A stretch of 64,000 bases of DNA from Hyphomonadaceae bacterium (GCA_022844475.1 JALHLR010000020.1:1-64000); one strand, 5' to 3'; counted from the first letter of the stretch, positions 34,940 through 43,951 are shown. The notes: a model not told the origin generated them from the sequence alone. Numbers and translations: made by a program.

Positions 34940-35228
34940 GACCGCCCGTCCCGTCTCCCGCCGCTCTCCATTTGCGCGCGCGGTTTACCTGCATCTTGGC
35001 GTCGACCTGTTCGGACAGCTCCATGCCGAGAAGCCCGACGAGACGATGCAGCAGGATGGCGACATCGGCCGCCTCCCAGCCCGCTTCGGTTGTGTCGCCG
35101 TCACGTAGAGCCCGCTCGAGTTCATCCATCTCGCCGCGCGCGCGCGCGACGAGCACGGTGAGATCGCGCGCTTCGCCAAACGTGGCGTCGCCCCATTCGC
35201 GGATGGTATGAGAGGTCTCGGTCGCCAT
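34932..35228 (-). CDS. MazG-like nucleotide pyrophosphohydrolase domain protein
   Basis: 98 residues from ATG 35228. The all-alpha MazG core is visible: EARDLTVLVARARGEMDELERAL, then EAADVAILLHRLVGLLGMEL, and K-x-x-x-N-x-x-x-x-W in DAKMQVNRARKWR; the E-x-x-E and D residues are the metal site. Such proteins hydrolyse dNTPs or modified NTPs. It sits in the operon after serC with two REP-like palindromes in the gap and overlaps the GNAT gene. Confidence 0.9.
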   Translation of the reverse strand: MATETSHTIREWGDATFGEARDLTVLVARARGEMDELERALRDGDTTEAGWEAADVAILLHRLVGLLGMELSEQVDAKMQVNRARKWRAAGDGTGGHV

Positions 35229-35246
35229 ATCGGGCTTCCTCAGCTT

Positions 35247-35345
35247 GTCATCCCGGCCGGAGCGAAGCGGAGAACCGGGACCCATTCATCGACCCGCGTG
35301 GGTATGAACCAGGCCCCGGACAACGCTGCGCATGTCCGGGATGAC
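35247..35345. repeat. REP-like palindrome pair in the ser operon, copies 2 and 3
   Basis: Begins GTCATCCCGG (35247-35256) and ends CCGGGATGAC (35336-35345), an exact inverted pair. Inside are two hairpins: TCCCGG/CCGGGA (35251-35256 and 35275-35280), and CCCGGACA/TGTCCGGG (35315-35322 and 35333-35340). The head matches the element at 3798. It lies between the serC stop and the MazG-like start, so the transcript can carry it. Likely a BIME-like pair. Confidence 0.6.
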
Positions 35346-35347
35346 TG

Positions 35348-36511
35348 CTAGTTGAGTTCCGCCACCGTCGTCTCAAACGCCCAGTCGAGCCACGGCGTCA
35401 GCTTTTCGAGGTCAGCTGCTTCAACCGTCGCGCCGCACCAGATGCGCAGGCCCGGAGGCGCCGCCTTGTAGCCGCCGATGTCGTAGGCTGCGTTTTCCTT
35501 CTCGAGCGCGCCGACGAACTTCTTCACGAAGTCCTGCTGGCCCTTGTCGTCGAGCCTGGCCACACGCGGATCGGTGATCGAGAGCGTGACCGACGTGTTG
35601 GAGCGGATGGCTTTGTCAGCCGCGAGGAATTCGACCCACGGGGTCTTCGCGACCCACGCCTCGAGCACGGCAAGGTTGGCGTTCGAGCGCGCGACAGTGG
35701 CGTCAACACCGCCAAGACCTTCGACCCACGCCAGCGCATCGAGATAGTCCTCGGTCGCCAGCATCGAGGGCGTATTGATCGTCTCGCCTTCGAAAATGCC
35801 CTCGGTGACTTCCCCGCCCTTGGCCATGCGGAAGAGTTTCGGCATCGGCCATTTCGGCGTGTAGGTCTTCAGCCGTTCGATGGCGCGTGGGCTGAGAATG
35901 AGGATGCCATGCGCGCCCTCTCCGCCCAGCACTTTCTGCCAGGAGTAGGTCAGAACATCGATCTTGTTCCACGGGATCGGCATCGCAAACACCGCGGAGG
36001 TGGCGTCGCAGAAGGTGAGGCCTTCGCGATCATCCGCGATCCAGTCGCCGTTGGGCACTTTCACGCCCGATGTCGTGCCATTCCAGGTGAAGACGATGTC
36101 AGCATCCCTGCGCGCCTTCGACATGTCCGGCAGCTGGCCATAACCGGCCTTGTGCGTTGTGGCGTCGACCTTCAGCTGCTTGGTGATGTCCGTCACCCAG
36201 TCTTCGCCGAAGCTCTCGAAGGCAAACACGTCCACCGGACACGCACCCAGCATCGACCAGAAGGCCGCCTCGATGGCGCCCGTGTCCGAGCCCGGCATGA
36301 TGCCGATGCGATAGTCTGGGGGGATCCTGAGAATTGCGCGGGTCTTGTCGATCGCCAGCTTCAGGCGCGCCTTGCCGAGCTTCGACCGGTGCGAACGGCC
36401 CAGCGATTCAAGCTTGAGATTGTCGGGGCTCCAGCCAGGCCTTTTGGCACAAGGTCCTGAGGAAAAGTGTGCGCGATCAGGGCGCACTGCCGGTTTGGCA
36501 GCTGTCGTCAT
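35348..36511 (-). CDS. serC: Phosphoserine aminotransferase
   Basis: 387 residues from ATG 36511; GGGAG lies 7 bp upstream. It is the alphaproteobacterial-type enzyme: [52 protein letters not shown], the PLP-lysine segment [29 protein letters not shown] and [16 protein letters not shown]. It converts phosphohydroxypyruvate to phosphoserine with glutamate. A structured leader precedes it, and serA is the last gene of the same operon, so the pathway steps are co-expressed. Confidence 0.97.
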   Translation of the reverse strand: MTTAAKPAVRPDRAHFSSGPCAKRPGWSPDNLKLESLGRSHRSKLGKARLKLAIDKTRAILRIPPDYRIGIMPGSDTGAIEAAFWSMLGACPVDVFAFESFGEDWVTDITKQLKVDATTHKAGYGQLPDMSKARRDADIVFTWNGTTSGVKVPNGDWIADDREGLTFCDATSAVFAMPIPWNKIDVLTYSWQKVLGGEGAHGILILSPRAIERLKTYTPKWPMPKLFRMAKGGEVTEGIFEGETINTPSMLATEDYLDALAWVEGLGGVDATVARSNANLAVLEAWVAKTPWVEFLAADKAIRSNTSVTLSITDPRVARLDDKGQQDFVKKFVGALEKENAAYDIGGYKAAPPGLRIWCGATVEAADLEKLTPWLDWAFETTVAELN

Positions 36512-36572
36512 CTGTTTTTCTCCCATCCTTACAGATGGGCTGGTCGCCGTTGGGGGCGACTGGCCCGGGCCG
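36512..36572 (-). ncRNA. Candidate serC leader RNA
   Basis: Two hairpins in the serC 5' leader, read on the minus strand. GTCGCC/GGCGAC pairs 36555-36560 with 36543-36548 around a 6-nt loop; CCCATC/GATGGG pairs 36534-36539 with 36522-36527 around a 6-nt loop and overlaps the ribosome-binding sequence GGGAG. A further GGCCC/GGGCC self-complement sits upstream (36562-36571). This layout resembles the published alphaproteobacterial serC RNA motif, which lies before serC. Match by memory only. Confidence 0.6.
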
Positions 36573-36602
36573 GGATATGCGCCTGAAAGGGCTTCGCGTC
36601 AA

Positions 36603-37559
36603 TTAACGGGCGGGTCGCGGCCTGCGGTTCGCCACCGCCACGCCCGCAAGGATCAGCGCCAGCGCCCCGACCATCGACCATTGCAGCTGCTCCCCGAGGA
36701 ACAGCACGCCGAGCCCAGTGGCCCAAAGTGGCGAGAGATATGTGGTGAACGACACGAAGACAGGCCCTGCCCGCTGGATCAGCCAGACATAGACAAACAT
36801 CGCAAAGGCAGTCGGCAGAAGGCCCAGAACGATCATCGCGATGATCGAGTTCGCGCTCGCTGCCTGAGGGAAAGGTTCAGCGACGATCGCATAGCCAAGC
36901 GCCGACACCCCCGCGAGCGCGACGATCCAGAAACTGGAGATGATCGGAGACACACGCGGCGCAAGGCGCGTGCCGATATTGCCAACCGCATAGAGCCACG
37001 CGCCCACGACAGCGAGAAGTATGCCGATCAGGCCGGCCGACTGCTCCTTGCCGAACTCCGGTAGCACCAGCACGACAAGCCCGAGGAAACCAAGCATCAC
37101 GCCGGCCACGCGGCGCGCGCTCAGCCGGTCGCCGGTGAACATGTGGGCGAGGATCACGGTCGCGAACGGCGTCGCGCCATTGCAGATCGCCATCACCGCA
37201 GACCCGATGCTCTCGGCCGCATGGGCATAGAGCACGAAGGGTACAGCCGTCCCCGCAACACCGATCAGCGCGAACCAGCCGATCGCGGCAAGTCCGACTT
37301 TCGGTGTCGTATCAGGGGGCGGCGACCTTTTCACCACGCCAGCGATCGCGATCCACGCGCCCAGAAACGCTGCGCCGCTCAGCAACCGGCCCGTCACAAG
37401 CCAGGCCGGCGAAATCGTCTCTACCCCGATGCGGATGCCCGCGAACGTCGAACCCCAGATCACCACCAGCAAAAGCAGTGCAGCCCAGCTCAACGTGTCG
37501 CCGGACAGGCGCGGCGCGGCCGGGCGGAATGTCTTTGCCTTTCCCCCCGCCGTTTCCAC
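36603..37559 (-). CDS. EamA-family (DMT superfamily) transporter
   Basis: 318 residues with ten hydrophobic segments in two EamA repeats: AALLLLVVIWGSTFAGIRIGVE at about 24-45 and GLVVLVLPEFG, then IIAMIVLGLLPTAFAMFVYVWLIQ and SPLWATGLGVLFLGEQLQWSMVGALALILAGV. The family exports amino acids, metabolites or drugs across the inner membrane. It is directly upstream of serC on the same strand (91 bp), so read-through is possible, but the serC leader probably makes them separate units. Substrate unknown. Confidence 0.92.
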   Translation of the reverse strand: METAGGKAKTFRPAAPRLSGDTLSWAALLLLVVIWGSTFAGIRIGVETISPAWLVTGRLLSGAAFLGAWIAIAGVVKRSPPPDTTPKVGLAAIGWFALIGVAGTAVPFVLYAHAAESIGSAVMAICNGATPFATVILAHMFTGDRLSARRVAGVMLGFLGLVVLVLPEFGKEQSAGLIGILLAVVGAWLYAVGNIGTRLAPRVSPIISSFWIVALAGVSALGYAIVAEPFPQAASANSIIAMIVLGLLPTAFAMFVYVWLIQRAGPVFVSFTTYLSPLWATGLGVLFLGEQLQWSMVGALALILAGVAVANRRPRPAR

Positions 37560-37658
37560 CTGGTGCTCCGCCTGTGACGGCGACCTGCTAGAACGGATTC
37601 AGCTGAAGGGCAAAGCCACAACGGCGCGCGAGATCGAAATCTTCAGACCACAAACGGA

Positions 37659-37687
37659 AACGGCCCGGGAACCAGTCCCGGGCCGTT
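37659..37687. terminator. Strong hairpin, possible terminator after csbD-like gene
   Basis: 12-bp perfect stem AACGGCCCGGGA/TCCCGGGCCGTT (37659-37670 and 37676-37687) with a 5-nt loop, 22 bp past the CsbD stop. The run of T is short and interrupted, so termination strength is uncertain. Confidence 0.6.
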
Positions 37688-37709
37688 CCTGTTGGTGATG
37701 AGCCGGGGT

Positions 37710-37922
37710 CTAGAAGCCGCGCTTGCCAGCTTCGCGATCGGCGTCCTTGCGGGCGTCCTTCGCCGATTCCTTCATGTTGCCGACAGCTTTCTCGGTCTTG
37801 CCTGCAATTTCCTTCATGCCGCCCTGGATCTGGTGCTTGGGAGAATCGACTGCCTTGCCGAATTCCTTCTGCGCCTTGCCAGCGGCTTCTTTCATGCCAC
37901 CCTTGATCTGATCCTTGTTCAT
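37710..37922 (-). CDS. CsbD family stress protein
   Basis: 70 residues from ATG 37922, which is preceded by AAAGGACG. It contains two CsbD-like repeats: IKGGMKEAAGKAQKEFGKAV and IQGGMKEIAGKTEKAVGNM, in a very charged, probably flexible helical protein. CsbD proteins are induced by general stress; mechanism unknown. It follows the GMC oxidoreductase on the same strand with 46 bp between. Confidence 0.93.
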   Translation of the reverse strand: MNKDQIKGGMKEAAGKAQKEFGKAVDSPKHQIQGGMKEIAGKTEKAVGNMKESAKDARKDADREAGKRGF

Positions 37923-37968
37923 CGGGACGTCCTTTGCTTGTTGTCGCAAAGAAACGTGCGGTCGTACG

Positions 37969-39585
37969 CTACAGTTCCGCGCGGCTCCGAACATCCTGCA
38001 ACAGCATCTCCGCGCCCTTTTCCGCGATCATGATCGTCGGCGAGTTCGTGTTACCCGAAACGATCCGGGGCATCACCGACGCATCGATCACGCGCAGCTT
38101 GCCAACGCCCCGCACACGCAAGCGTTCATCAACCACCGCGCCTGCATCGCCCTCGGCGCCCATCTTCGCCGTGCCGACGGGGTGGAAGATTGTCGTGCCG
38201 ATATCGCCGGCCGCTTTCGCCAGTTCAAGGTCCGACTGCAGCGTCTCTCCGGGCATGAACTCCTGCGGCGAGAACCGCTTGAGCGGGGCCTGGTCAACAA
38301 TGCGCCTCACGAGCCGGATCGACTCCACCGCCGTGATGCGATCAGCCTCGGTGGACAGATAGTTCGGCTGGATCGCCGGCGCAGCTCCGGGATCAGCCGA
38401 AGCCGCGTGGATCGACCCGCGACTCTCGGGCCTCAGATTGCACACGCTGATCGTGATCGCCGGGAACGAATACATCGCCTCGCCGAATTTCGGCAGCGCC
38501 AGCGGCTGCACATGGAACTGCACGTTCGGCGTCGCGTGCCGCTCATTCGATTTCGCAAATGCTCCCATCTGCGACGGCGCCATCGTCATCGGCCCGCGCC
38601 GGCGCAGCGCATAGTCCGCCGCCATCAGGGGGCGCCGCAGCAGGTTGGCATACTGCTCATTTAGCGTCGGCACGCCGCTCACCTTGTAGATCGGCCGCAG
38701 CTGCAGGTGATCCTGCAGGTTCCCGCCCACGCCCGGCGAATGCCGCGCAACCTCGACGCCCAGCGCCTTCAACCGCTCGCCATCGCCGACACCCGACAGC
38801 TCCAGCAGCTTCGGCGTCTGCACGGCGCCCGCCGCCAGAACCACGCAGCCCTCGGCCAGCGATTCGAAACGCTGCCCGCGACGCGACCACACAACGCCCT
38901 TCGCTTCGCCATCGCGGATGATCACGCGTTCCACCAGCGCGCCTGTCTCAAGCCGCAGATTGGCGTGGCTCAGGGCGGGCTTCAGGAAGCCACGCGCGCT
39001 CGACCAGCGCCTTCCCGCCTTCTGGTTCACCTGGAAATAGCCGACCCCGGAATTGTCGCCCGTGTTGAAGTCAGCGACCTTCGGAATCCCCGCCGCCTCC
39101 GCCGCATCGGCAAATGCATCGAGCACTTTCCAGCGCATGCGTGGATGCTCGACCCGCCATTCCCCGCCCTGCCCGTGATGGTCGCCGCCCGAGACGTGAT
39201 CCTCGTGCCGCAGGAAGTGCGGCCTCACATCGTCCCAGCCCCACCCCGTCAGCCCCAGCTGCCGCCAGCCATCGTAATCCGCCGCCTGCCCACGCATGTA
39301 GATCATGGCGTTGATCGCTGACGACCCGCCGATCACCTTGCCGCGCGGATAGGCCAGAGCGCGCCCATTCAGCCCCGGCACGCCATCCGTCGTGAACATC
39401 CAGTCCGCGCGCGGATTGCCGATCGCGAACAGGTAGCCGACGGGGATGTGAAACCAGATCCAGTCATCCTTGCCGCCAGCCTCAAGCAGCAGCACGCGGT
39501 TCTTCGGATCCTTCGACAGCCGGTTCGCCAGCAGGCACCCCGCGCTGCCGGCGCCCACAATGATGTAATCGAACCGCTCGCCCAT
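37969..39585 (-). CDS. GMC-family FAD-dependent oxidoreductase (choline dehydrogenase-like)
   Basis: 538 residues. N-terminal FAD strand FDYIIVGAGSAGCLLANRLSKDPKNRVLLLEAG, the GMC signature GKVIGGSSAINAMIYMRG, CVVLAAGAVQTPKLLELSGVG, and the C-terminal His/Asn region GTTIFHPVGTAKMG and ASVMPRIVSGNTNSPTIMIAEKGA. It is an alcohol dehydrogenase-type flavoprotein; choline is one possible substrate but no betaine genes are nearby. The csbD-like gene follows. Confidence 0.94.
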   Translation of the reverse strand: MGERFDYIIVGAGSAGCLLANRLSKDPKNRVLLLEAGGKDDWIWFHIPVGYLFAIGNPRADWMFTTDGVPGLNGRALAYPRGKVIGGSSAINAMIYMRGQAADYDGWRQLGLTGWGWDDVRPHFLRHEDHVSGGDHHGQGGEWRVEHPRMRWKVLDAFADAAEAAGIPKVADFNTGDNSGVGYFQVNQKAGRRWSSARGFLKPALSHANLRLETGALVERVIIRDGEAKGVVWSRRGQRFESLAEGCVVLAAGAVQTPKLLELSGVGDGERLKALGVEVARHSPGVGGNLQDHLQLRPIYKVSGVPTLNEQYANLLRRPLMAADYALRRRGPMTMAPSQMGAFAKSNERHATPNVQFHVQPLALPKFGEAMYSFPAITISVCNLRPESRGSIHAASADPGAAPAIQPNYLSTEADRITAVESIRLVRRIVDQAPLKRFSPQEFMPGETLQSDLELAKAAGDIGTTIFHPVGTAKMGAEGDAGAVVDERLRVRGVGKLRVIDASVMPRIVSGNTNSPTIMIAEKGAEMLLQDVRSRAEL

Positions 39586-39701
39586 GAGGCTACATCGGCC
39601 AGTGCGCTTGAAGGATCAACCACCTTCCGCCAGGACGCAGGTGAAGCTTGAACGCTTTCCTCCCAGCTGCCATCGTCCGGAAAAGACTTCGGGAGGACTC
39701 C

Positions 39702-41018
39702 ATGCCGCTGCGCTCAATGCTCTTGGCCGGTCTGTGCGCACTCGCCCTGCCGGGCTGCGTTGTCTCCGTGACCGACACCGAGCGGCTGGCGCCGCTCGCA
39801 CCGCTCGCCCACCCGCCGATCATCAACGACGCGCCCCACGGCATCTCGCAATCGCGCCTCGCCGTGCTCGACGCCACGATGAAGAGTTACGTCGCCGACC
39901 AGAAGCTCGCCGGCGCCGTGGTGATGATCCACCAGGATGGCCGCGAAGTCTTCTCCGAAGCCTATGGCTGGCGCGACCGCGAGGCAAACGACCGCATGGA
40001 GGAAGACGACATCTTCCGCATCGCCTCGCAGACGAAGGCCCTCACCAGCGTCGCGATCATGATGCTGATGGAGGAAGGCAAGCTCCTGCTCGAGGATCCG
40101 CTCAGCAAGCACCTGCCCGAATGGTCGAAGACCACCGTCGCCGTCGCAAAGGAGAAGGGCGGCTACGATGTCGTGCCGGCCAGGCGCGCCATCACCATTC
40201 GCGACCTGCTCAGCCATTCCGCCGGCATCTCCTACGGCTCAGGCCCCGGCGAACAGGCGTGGCGGGAGGCTGGCATTTTCGGCTGGTACTTCGCCGACAA
40301 GACCGTCCCGGTCTCCGAGATCGTCGCGAAGATGCCGGCACTTCCCATGGCCGCGCAACCAGGCGAGCAGTGGGTCTATGGCTACAACACCGACATTCTC
40401 GGCGTGGTTGTCGAGAAGCTTTCAGGCCAGTCACTCGACGCCTTCTTCAAGCAGCGCCTGATCGATCCGCTCGGCATGAAGGACACAAGCTTCTGCCTGC
40501 CGCCGGAAAAGTCCGAGCGCCTCGCGGTCGTCTATTCAGCGAAGGAGGGCAAATCCGAACGCGCACCGAACCCGGGCAGCTGGCAAGGCTCCGGCCATAT
40601 CGGCCAGGGCCACTATCTGGGCGGCCCCTGCAAGGCCTTCGCCGGCGGCGCAGGCCTCCTGTCAACCGCGCGCGACTATTCGCGCTTCCTCGAAATGCTC
40701 CGTCAGGGCGGCGCGTTCGAAGGACGGCGCTACCTCTCGCGCAAGAGCGTCGAACAGATGAGCCAGGACGCGCTGGTGAGCGCAACCTTCCAGCCCGGCC
40801 AGGGTTTCGGCCTCGGCTTCCGCATCACGGAAGACCCGGGCGCCATGGGCAATCTCGGCTCGAAGGGCGATTATGGCTGGGGCGGAGCATACCACTCGAC
40901 CTACTGGATCGATCCCGCCGAAGGCCTCACCGTCACCTTCATGACGCAGCTCATCCCCGCCGGCGGCCTCGACACGCAAGCCAAGCTGCGCGCGCTGATC
41001 TATGCGGCGGTGGAGTGA
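39702..41018 (+). CDS. Serine hydrolase (beta-lactamase/esterase class C-like) lipoprotein
   Basis: 438 residues from ATG 39702 with GGGAGG upstream. The signal PLRSMLLAGLCALALPGC ends in a lipobox (LPGC). Catalytic S-x-x-K is S109-Q-T-K112 in FRIASQTKALTSVAIMML, with an YGYN segment (226-229) holding the general-base Tyr. The domain layout matches family VIII esterases/class C enzymes rather than true cephalosporinases. It is divergent from the GMC gene. Natural substrate unknown. Confidence 0.92.
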   Translation: MPLRSMLLAGLCALALPGCVVSVTDTERLAPLAPLAHPPIINDAPHGISQSRLAVLDATMKSYVADQKLAGAVVMIHQDGREVFSEAYGWRDREANDRMEEDDIFRIASQTKALTSVAIMMLMEEGKLLLEDPLSKHLPEWSKTTVAVAKEKGGYDVVPARRAITIRDLLSHSAGISYGSGPGEQAWREAGIFGWYFADKTVPVSEIVAKMPALPMAAQPGEQWVYGYNTDILGVVVEKLSGQSLDAFFKQRLIDPLGMKDTSFCLPPEKSERLAVVYSAKEGKSERAPNPGSWQGSGHIGQGHYLGGPCKAFAGGAGLLSTARDYSRFLEMLRQGGAFEGRRYLSRKSVEQMSQDALVSATFQPGQGFGLGFRITEDPGAMGNLGSKGDYGWGGAYHSTYWIDPAEGLTVTFMTQLIPAGGLDTQAKLRALIYAAVE

Positions 41019-41024
41019 GCGCCG

Positions 41025-41318
41025 GTGCGCCTGATTCCCGACCACGACCTGAGGGCGGACCTCATTCCCACCGTCAGATCACCATGGGGGCAGATCAGCC
41101 GCTTCGGCCATTCCTTCGACGGATACGCAGCCTTCGGCGACGACTGCGCAAGACTCGCCAATGAAGGCACGCCGGATTCGCTTCGCGAACTCCGCGCTGT
41201 GCTCTTCTTCGAGCTTCGACGCTGGCGCCATTTTGGATACGAGCCCGATGCAGAGGCAATGAAGAAGTTCGACTGGCTTCTCGAAAGCATCCGCAACAAG
41301 GTAACGGAGCGCGCCTGA
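41025..41318 (+). CDS. Small hypothetical protein
   Basis: 97 residues from GTG 41025, 6 bp after the hydrolase stop, so probably co-transcribed. Acidic-basic mixed, no signal peptide or membrane segment; helical C-terminus ELRAVLFFELRRWRHFGYEPDAEAMKKFDWLLESIRNKV. I recognise no family. It converges on a lipoprotein gene with a 3-bp gap. Confidence 0.65.
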   Translation: MRLIPDHDLRADLIPTVRSPWGQISRFGHSFDGYAAFGDDCARLANEGTPDSLRELRAVLFFELRRWRHFGYEPDAEAMKKFDWLLESIRNKVTERA

Positions 41319-41321
41319 TCG

Positions 41322-41939
41322 CTACGGCGTGAGCGCCCGCGAGTAGGTGAACGTGCCGCACAGCGCCGCCGCCGCAGCCGGAGGCCACTGATCGCCGTTG
41401 AACGCTGCGATGGTGATCTCCTCCGTGGAAGCGGTCGCCTTTGAGTACGTCGCAAGAAAGCTGGTCTTGTCGCAGAATCCGCCATTGGCCGAACCCGGCG
41501 GCACGATCTCGTCATCGACCGAATACATCGCGATTTCGTCCGGTTTCACCTTCTGTCCATCCGCCGCGACGAAGACAGGCGTGAAATCGAACAGCGGCGT
41601 ACCCTGCACTGCCCCGCCCGGCATCGTCGTGGTGTCGAGGATGTAGCCATTGCCGAACTGGAAGACCGCGCCCTCGGGCAGGTTCACCGATTTCTGAGGC
41701 GTCGGCGTCAGCGTGAGGACGCCCGGCGTGAGACTCATCGCCGTCTTCGACATCGCATCATACTTGCGTGGCGGTCCAACCGGCGCGGGCGTGAAAACCG
41801 CCTCGGGATCGTCCTGCCCCATCTCCTCTGCAGTCGGCTCCACGGGAGTGGCCGGCGCCGGATCGGCGGCAGGCTGGCAGCCGGCCATCATCGCCGCCAC
41901 AACAGCCCCAGTCAGAAATGTCGCCGCAATCCGCATCAC
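41322..41939 (-). CDS. Putative lipoprotein
   Basis: 205 residues; signal MRIAATFLTGAVVAAMMAGC with lipobox (MAGC), followed by an acidic Pro/Ala-rich linker (about 22-55) and a beta-rich domain (VLTLTPTPQKSVNLPEGAVFQFGNGYILDTT, TPVFVAADGQKVKPDEIAMYSVDDE). Two late cysteines (FCDK and LCGTF) could form a disulfide. No family is recognised. It is 18 bp downstream of a small secreted protein gene on the same strand. Confidence 0.8.
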   Translation of the reverse strand: MMRIAATFLTGAVVAAMMAGCQPAADPAPATPVEPTAEEMGQDDPEAVFTPAPVGPPRKYDAMSKTAMSLTPGVLTLTPTPQKSVNLPEGAVFQFGNGYILDTTTMPGGAVQGTPLFDFTPVFVAADGQKVKPDEIAMYSVDDEIVPPGSANGGFCDKTSFLATYSKATASTEEITIAAFNGDQWPPAAAAALCGTFTYSRALTP

Positions 41940-41957
41940 GTCTCTCCACTACGCCCG

Positions 41958-42281
41958 TCAGCCGCCAGCCGGCGGCGCGGACCTGATCTCGAATGGCTCG
42001 CATTCATCCGAGATTGCTGCAAGATCAGCAGGTGCGCGCGTCGCGAATTTCGTCGCCTCTGCTCTGGCCTTCGCAGCGTCGACGCCGGACAGCAGCCACG
42101 CATCACGCGCCGCCTCAACCAGCGCATCCGGCCTGTGCGCCGATTGCGCCAGCCGAAGCCCGGCGCATTTCAACGCATTCGCCGGAGAGACGTCATCCTC
42201 GATCGTCACGCGAGGTGCACCCTGCGCAAGGGCGGCGCCGGCAAGGCCGAGCACAATGATCAACGGCGCAACAGGACGCAT
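41958..42281 (-). CDS. Small secreted protein
   Basis: 107 residues from ATG 42281, 6 bp after GGAGG. Sec signal MRPVAPLIIVLGLAGAALAQ. The mature part is helical (VSPANALKCAGLRLAQSAHRPDALVEAARDAWLLSGVDAAKARAEATKFATR) with a pair of cysteines (LKCAG and DECEP). Unknown family, predicted periplasmic. It forms a small minus-strand operon with the lipoprotein downstream. Confidence 0.7.
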   Translation of the reverse strand: MRPVAPLIIVLGLAGAALAQGAPRVTIEDDVSPANALKCAGLRLAQSAHRPDALVEAARDAWLLSGVDAAKARAEATKFATRAPADLAAISDECEPFEIRSAPPAGG

Positions 42282-42348
42282 CTGCAACCTCCACCTCCCC
42301 CAACATCTACCGCGCCATGGCGGCAGATTGAAGGCCGGAAGGCGCCGC

Positions 42349-43875
42349 CTACCGCGTCAGCCCCAGCGACTGCGCCATGACATGGAAGATCTCGTTCTGC
42401 TCCACCGTCCCCGAGAACAGGTTCGCGCCCGGCCCGCCCGCAAAAATCGCAACATCCTCGCCGCCGTGCGTCTCCGAGCCGAGTGGCACCAGCGACTGCT
42501 GGCGGAAGCCCAGCGCCGTCGTGTCCACATTGGTCAGGTCCGCGCGATCGCACAGCCACTTGCCATCAGGCTGCGCCGCGCAGATCGAGCCCGGCCCGTT
42601 GGCGAAGCCCAGCGTCGTGTAGGGCTTGCCATCGCGCGCCAGCGTAAGCTTGTCGCCCTCCTTCACCAGGCCAAGGATCGGGTTTCCGCGCTGGGGATAG
42701 CCCGACATCGACAGCGTGTGCGAATGGTCCGCTGTCACGATGATCAACGTGTCTTCGGCGCTCGTCATCGCGACGGCCGCTGCGACCGCCTCATCCAGCG
42801 CCGCGGCGTCGCCAAGCGCGCGCTGCGCGTCGCCCGCATGCAGGCCGTGGTCAACACGGCCGCCCTCCACCATAAGCACATAGCCGTTGGCATTGCGCGA
42901 CAGCCGCGTGATCGCCGCCGTGGTCATTTCCGCGATCGAAGGCTCGCCCGTTTCCGTCTTCGAGCGGTCGAGGTCGTACTGCATGTGGCTCGGCTCGAAG
43001 AGGCCGAACACCTGCCCATCGCCAGTCCAGTTGAACGCCTTGAAGCCGGCGGCGTCGGTCACCAGCGTGCGGTTGGCAGCCTGCGTCTTCCATTCGTCTG
43101 CGAGGTTGCGACCATCAAGGCGGCGGCCTTTCTGGGCGGGATATTCCGGGTCGGCGGCCGTGTTCGGCAGGAAGTTCGCCCGCCCGCCGCCAAGGATCAC
43201 CTCGAACCCGTCGCCGTTCGCTTTCGTCCAGTCGACCAGTTGCGCGGCGATGTCCTTGCACCCCGCCGCCTTGCCTTCGGCAGATATGGCGGCGTCGTTT
43301 TCCCAGTCACGTTCTACGGTCTCAGCATAGGTGGCGGCCGGCGTCGCGTGTGTGATGGTCGCGGTCGAGACGACCCCCGTCGCCATGCCGGCGGCTTCGG
43401 CCATCTCCCAAAGCGTCGTCGTGCCTGTTGTCCCCGCGCTCGTGCAGTCCTTGAGGTTCGCCGCCTGCGTCACGCCGATCGAGCCATTGTAGGATTTGAT
43501 CCCCGCGGTCATCGCCACGGCGGTCGGCGCCGAGTCGGCGACCTGAGAATCATGCGTGTAGGTTTTGGAGAAGGCTGACCAGGGCAGCTTGTCCATGGCG
43601 AGCTGATAGCTCTCGCCATCAAGCCCCTTCACCTGCCCGGCATAAATGCGCGCCGCCGTGATTGTCGCGATGCCCATGCCGTCGCCGACAAACAGGATGA
43701 CGTTCTTCGCTCGCTTTGGCGCCCGCTCGGCAGCGCGCGCCTTCACCGCGGCGCTGGCCTTGACGTAATAGCTGTCCCCCGCCTGCACGGGCGCTGCGAC
43801 ATCGACGGTCTGTTGGGTTGTGGCGCAGGCTGCGAGGCCCAGCGCGAGCGTGGAAACTGCAAGCGTGCGAATCAT
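42349..43875 (-). CDS. Alkaline phosphatase (PhoA-family), lipoprotein form
   Basis: 508 residues. The lipobox LGLAAC puts the anchor at Cys17. The metalloenzyme core is intact: NVILFVGDGMG (metal ligand Asp65), ADSAPTAVAMTAG (nucleophile Ser115), MVEGGRVDHGLHAGD (metal ligands), DTLIIVTADHSHTLS and SETHGGEDVAIFAGGPGA. It hydrolyses phosphomonoesters in the periplasm or outer leaflet. It is on the minus strand downstream of the ParA-like gene, with a 76-bp gap. Confidence 0.96.
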   Translation of the reverse strand: MIRTLAVSTLALGLAACATTQQTVDVAAPVQAGDSYYVKASAAVKARAAERAPKRAKNVILFVGDGMGIATITAARIYAGQVKGLDGESYQLAMDKLPWSAFSKTYTHDSQVADSAPTAVAMTAGIKSYNGSIGVTQAANLKDCTSAGTTGTTTLWEMAEAAGMATGVVSTATITHATPAATYAETVERDWENDAAISAEGKAAGCKDIAAQLVDWTKANGDGFEVILGGGRANFLPNTAADPEYPAQKGRRLDGRNLADEWKTQAANRTLVTDAAGFKAFNWTGDGQVFGLFEPSHMQYDLDRSKTETGEPSIAEMTTAAITRLSRNANGYVLMVEGGRVDHGLHAGDAQRALGDAAALDEAVAAAVAMTSAEDTLIIVTADHSHTLSMSGYPQRGNPILGLVKEGDKLTLARDGKPYTTLGFANGPGSICAAQPDGKWLCDRADLTNVDTTALGFRQQSLVPLGSETHGGEDVAIFAGGPGANLFSGTVEQNEIFHVMAQSLGLTR

Positions 43876-43951
43876 GATGGGGCTCCCGCCGACGTGATGG
43901 CGGGGAACCTAGTCGACGGATGCGACACTTCCGAGTCGTAATATTGCCGCC

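Noticed and set aside
39702-41018. True class C beta-lactamase
   Set aside because: SxxK is present, but the lipoprotein form and YGYN segment fit esterase-type relatives better; no ampR-like regulator is adjacent.
39584-41164. A 526-residue Arg-rich frame overlapping the serine hydrolase
   Set aside because: Different frame of the hydrolase gene; lipobox and SxxK lie in the frame starting at 39702.
41713-43578. A 621-residue plus-strand frame across 41.7-43.6 kb
   Set aside because: Antisense to the lipoprotein, small secreted protein and alkaline phosphatase genes; Arg/Ala/Pro-rich shadow with no family features.
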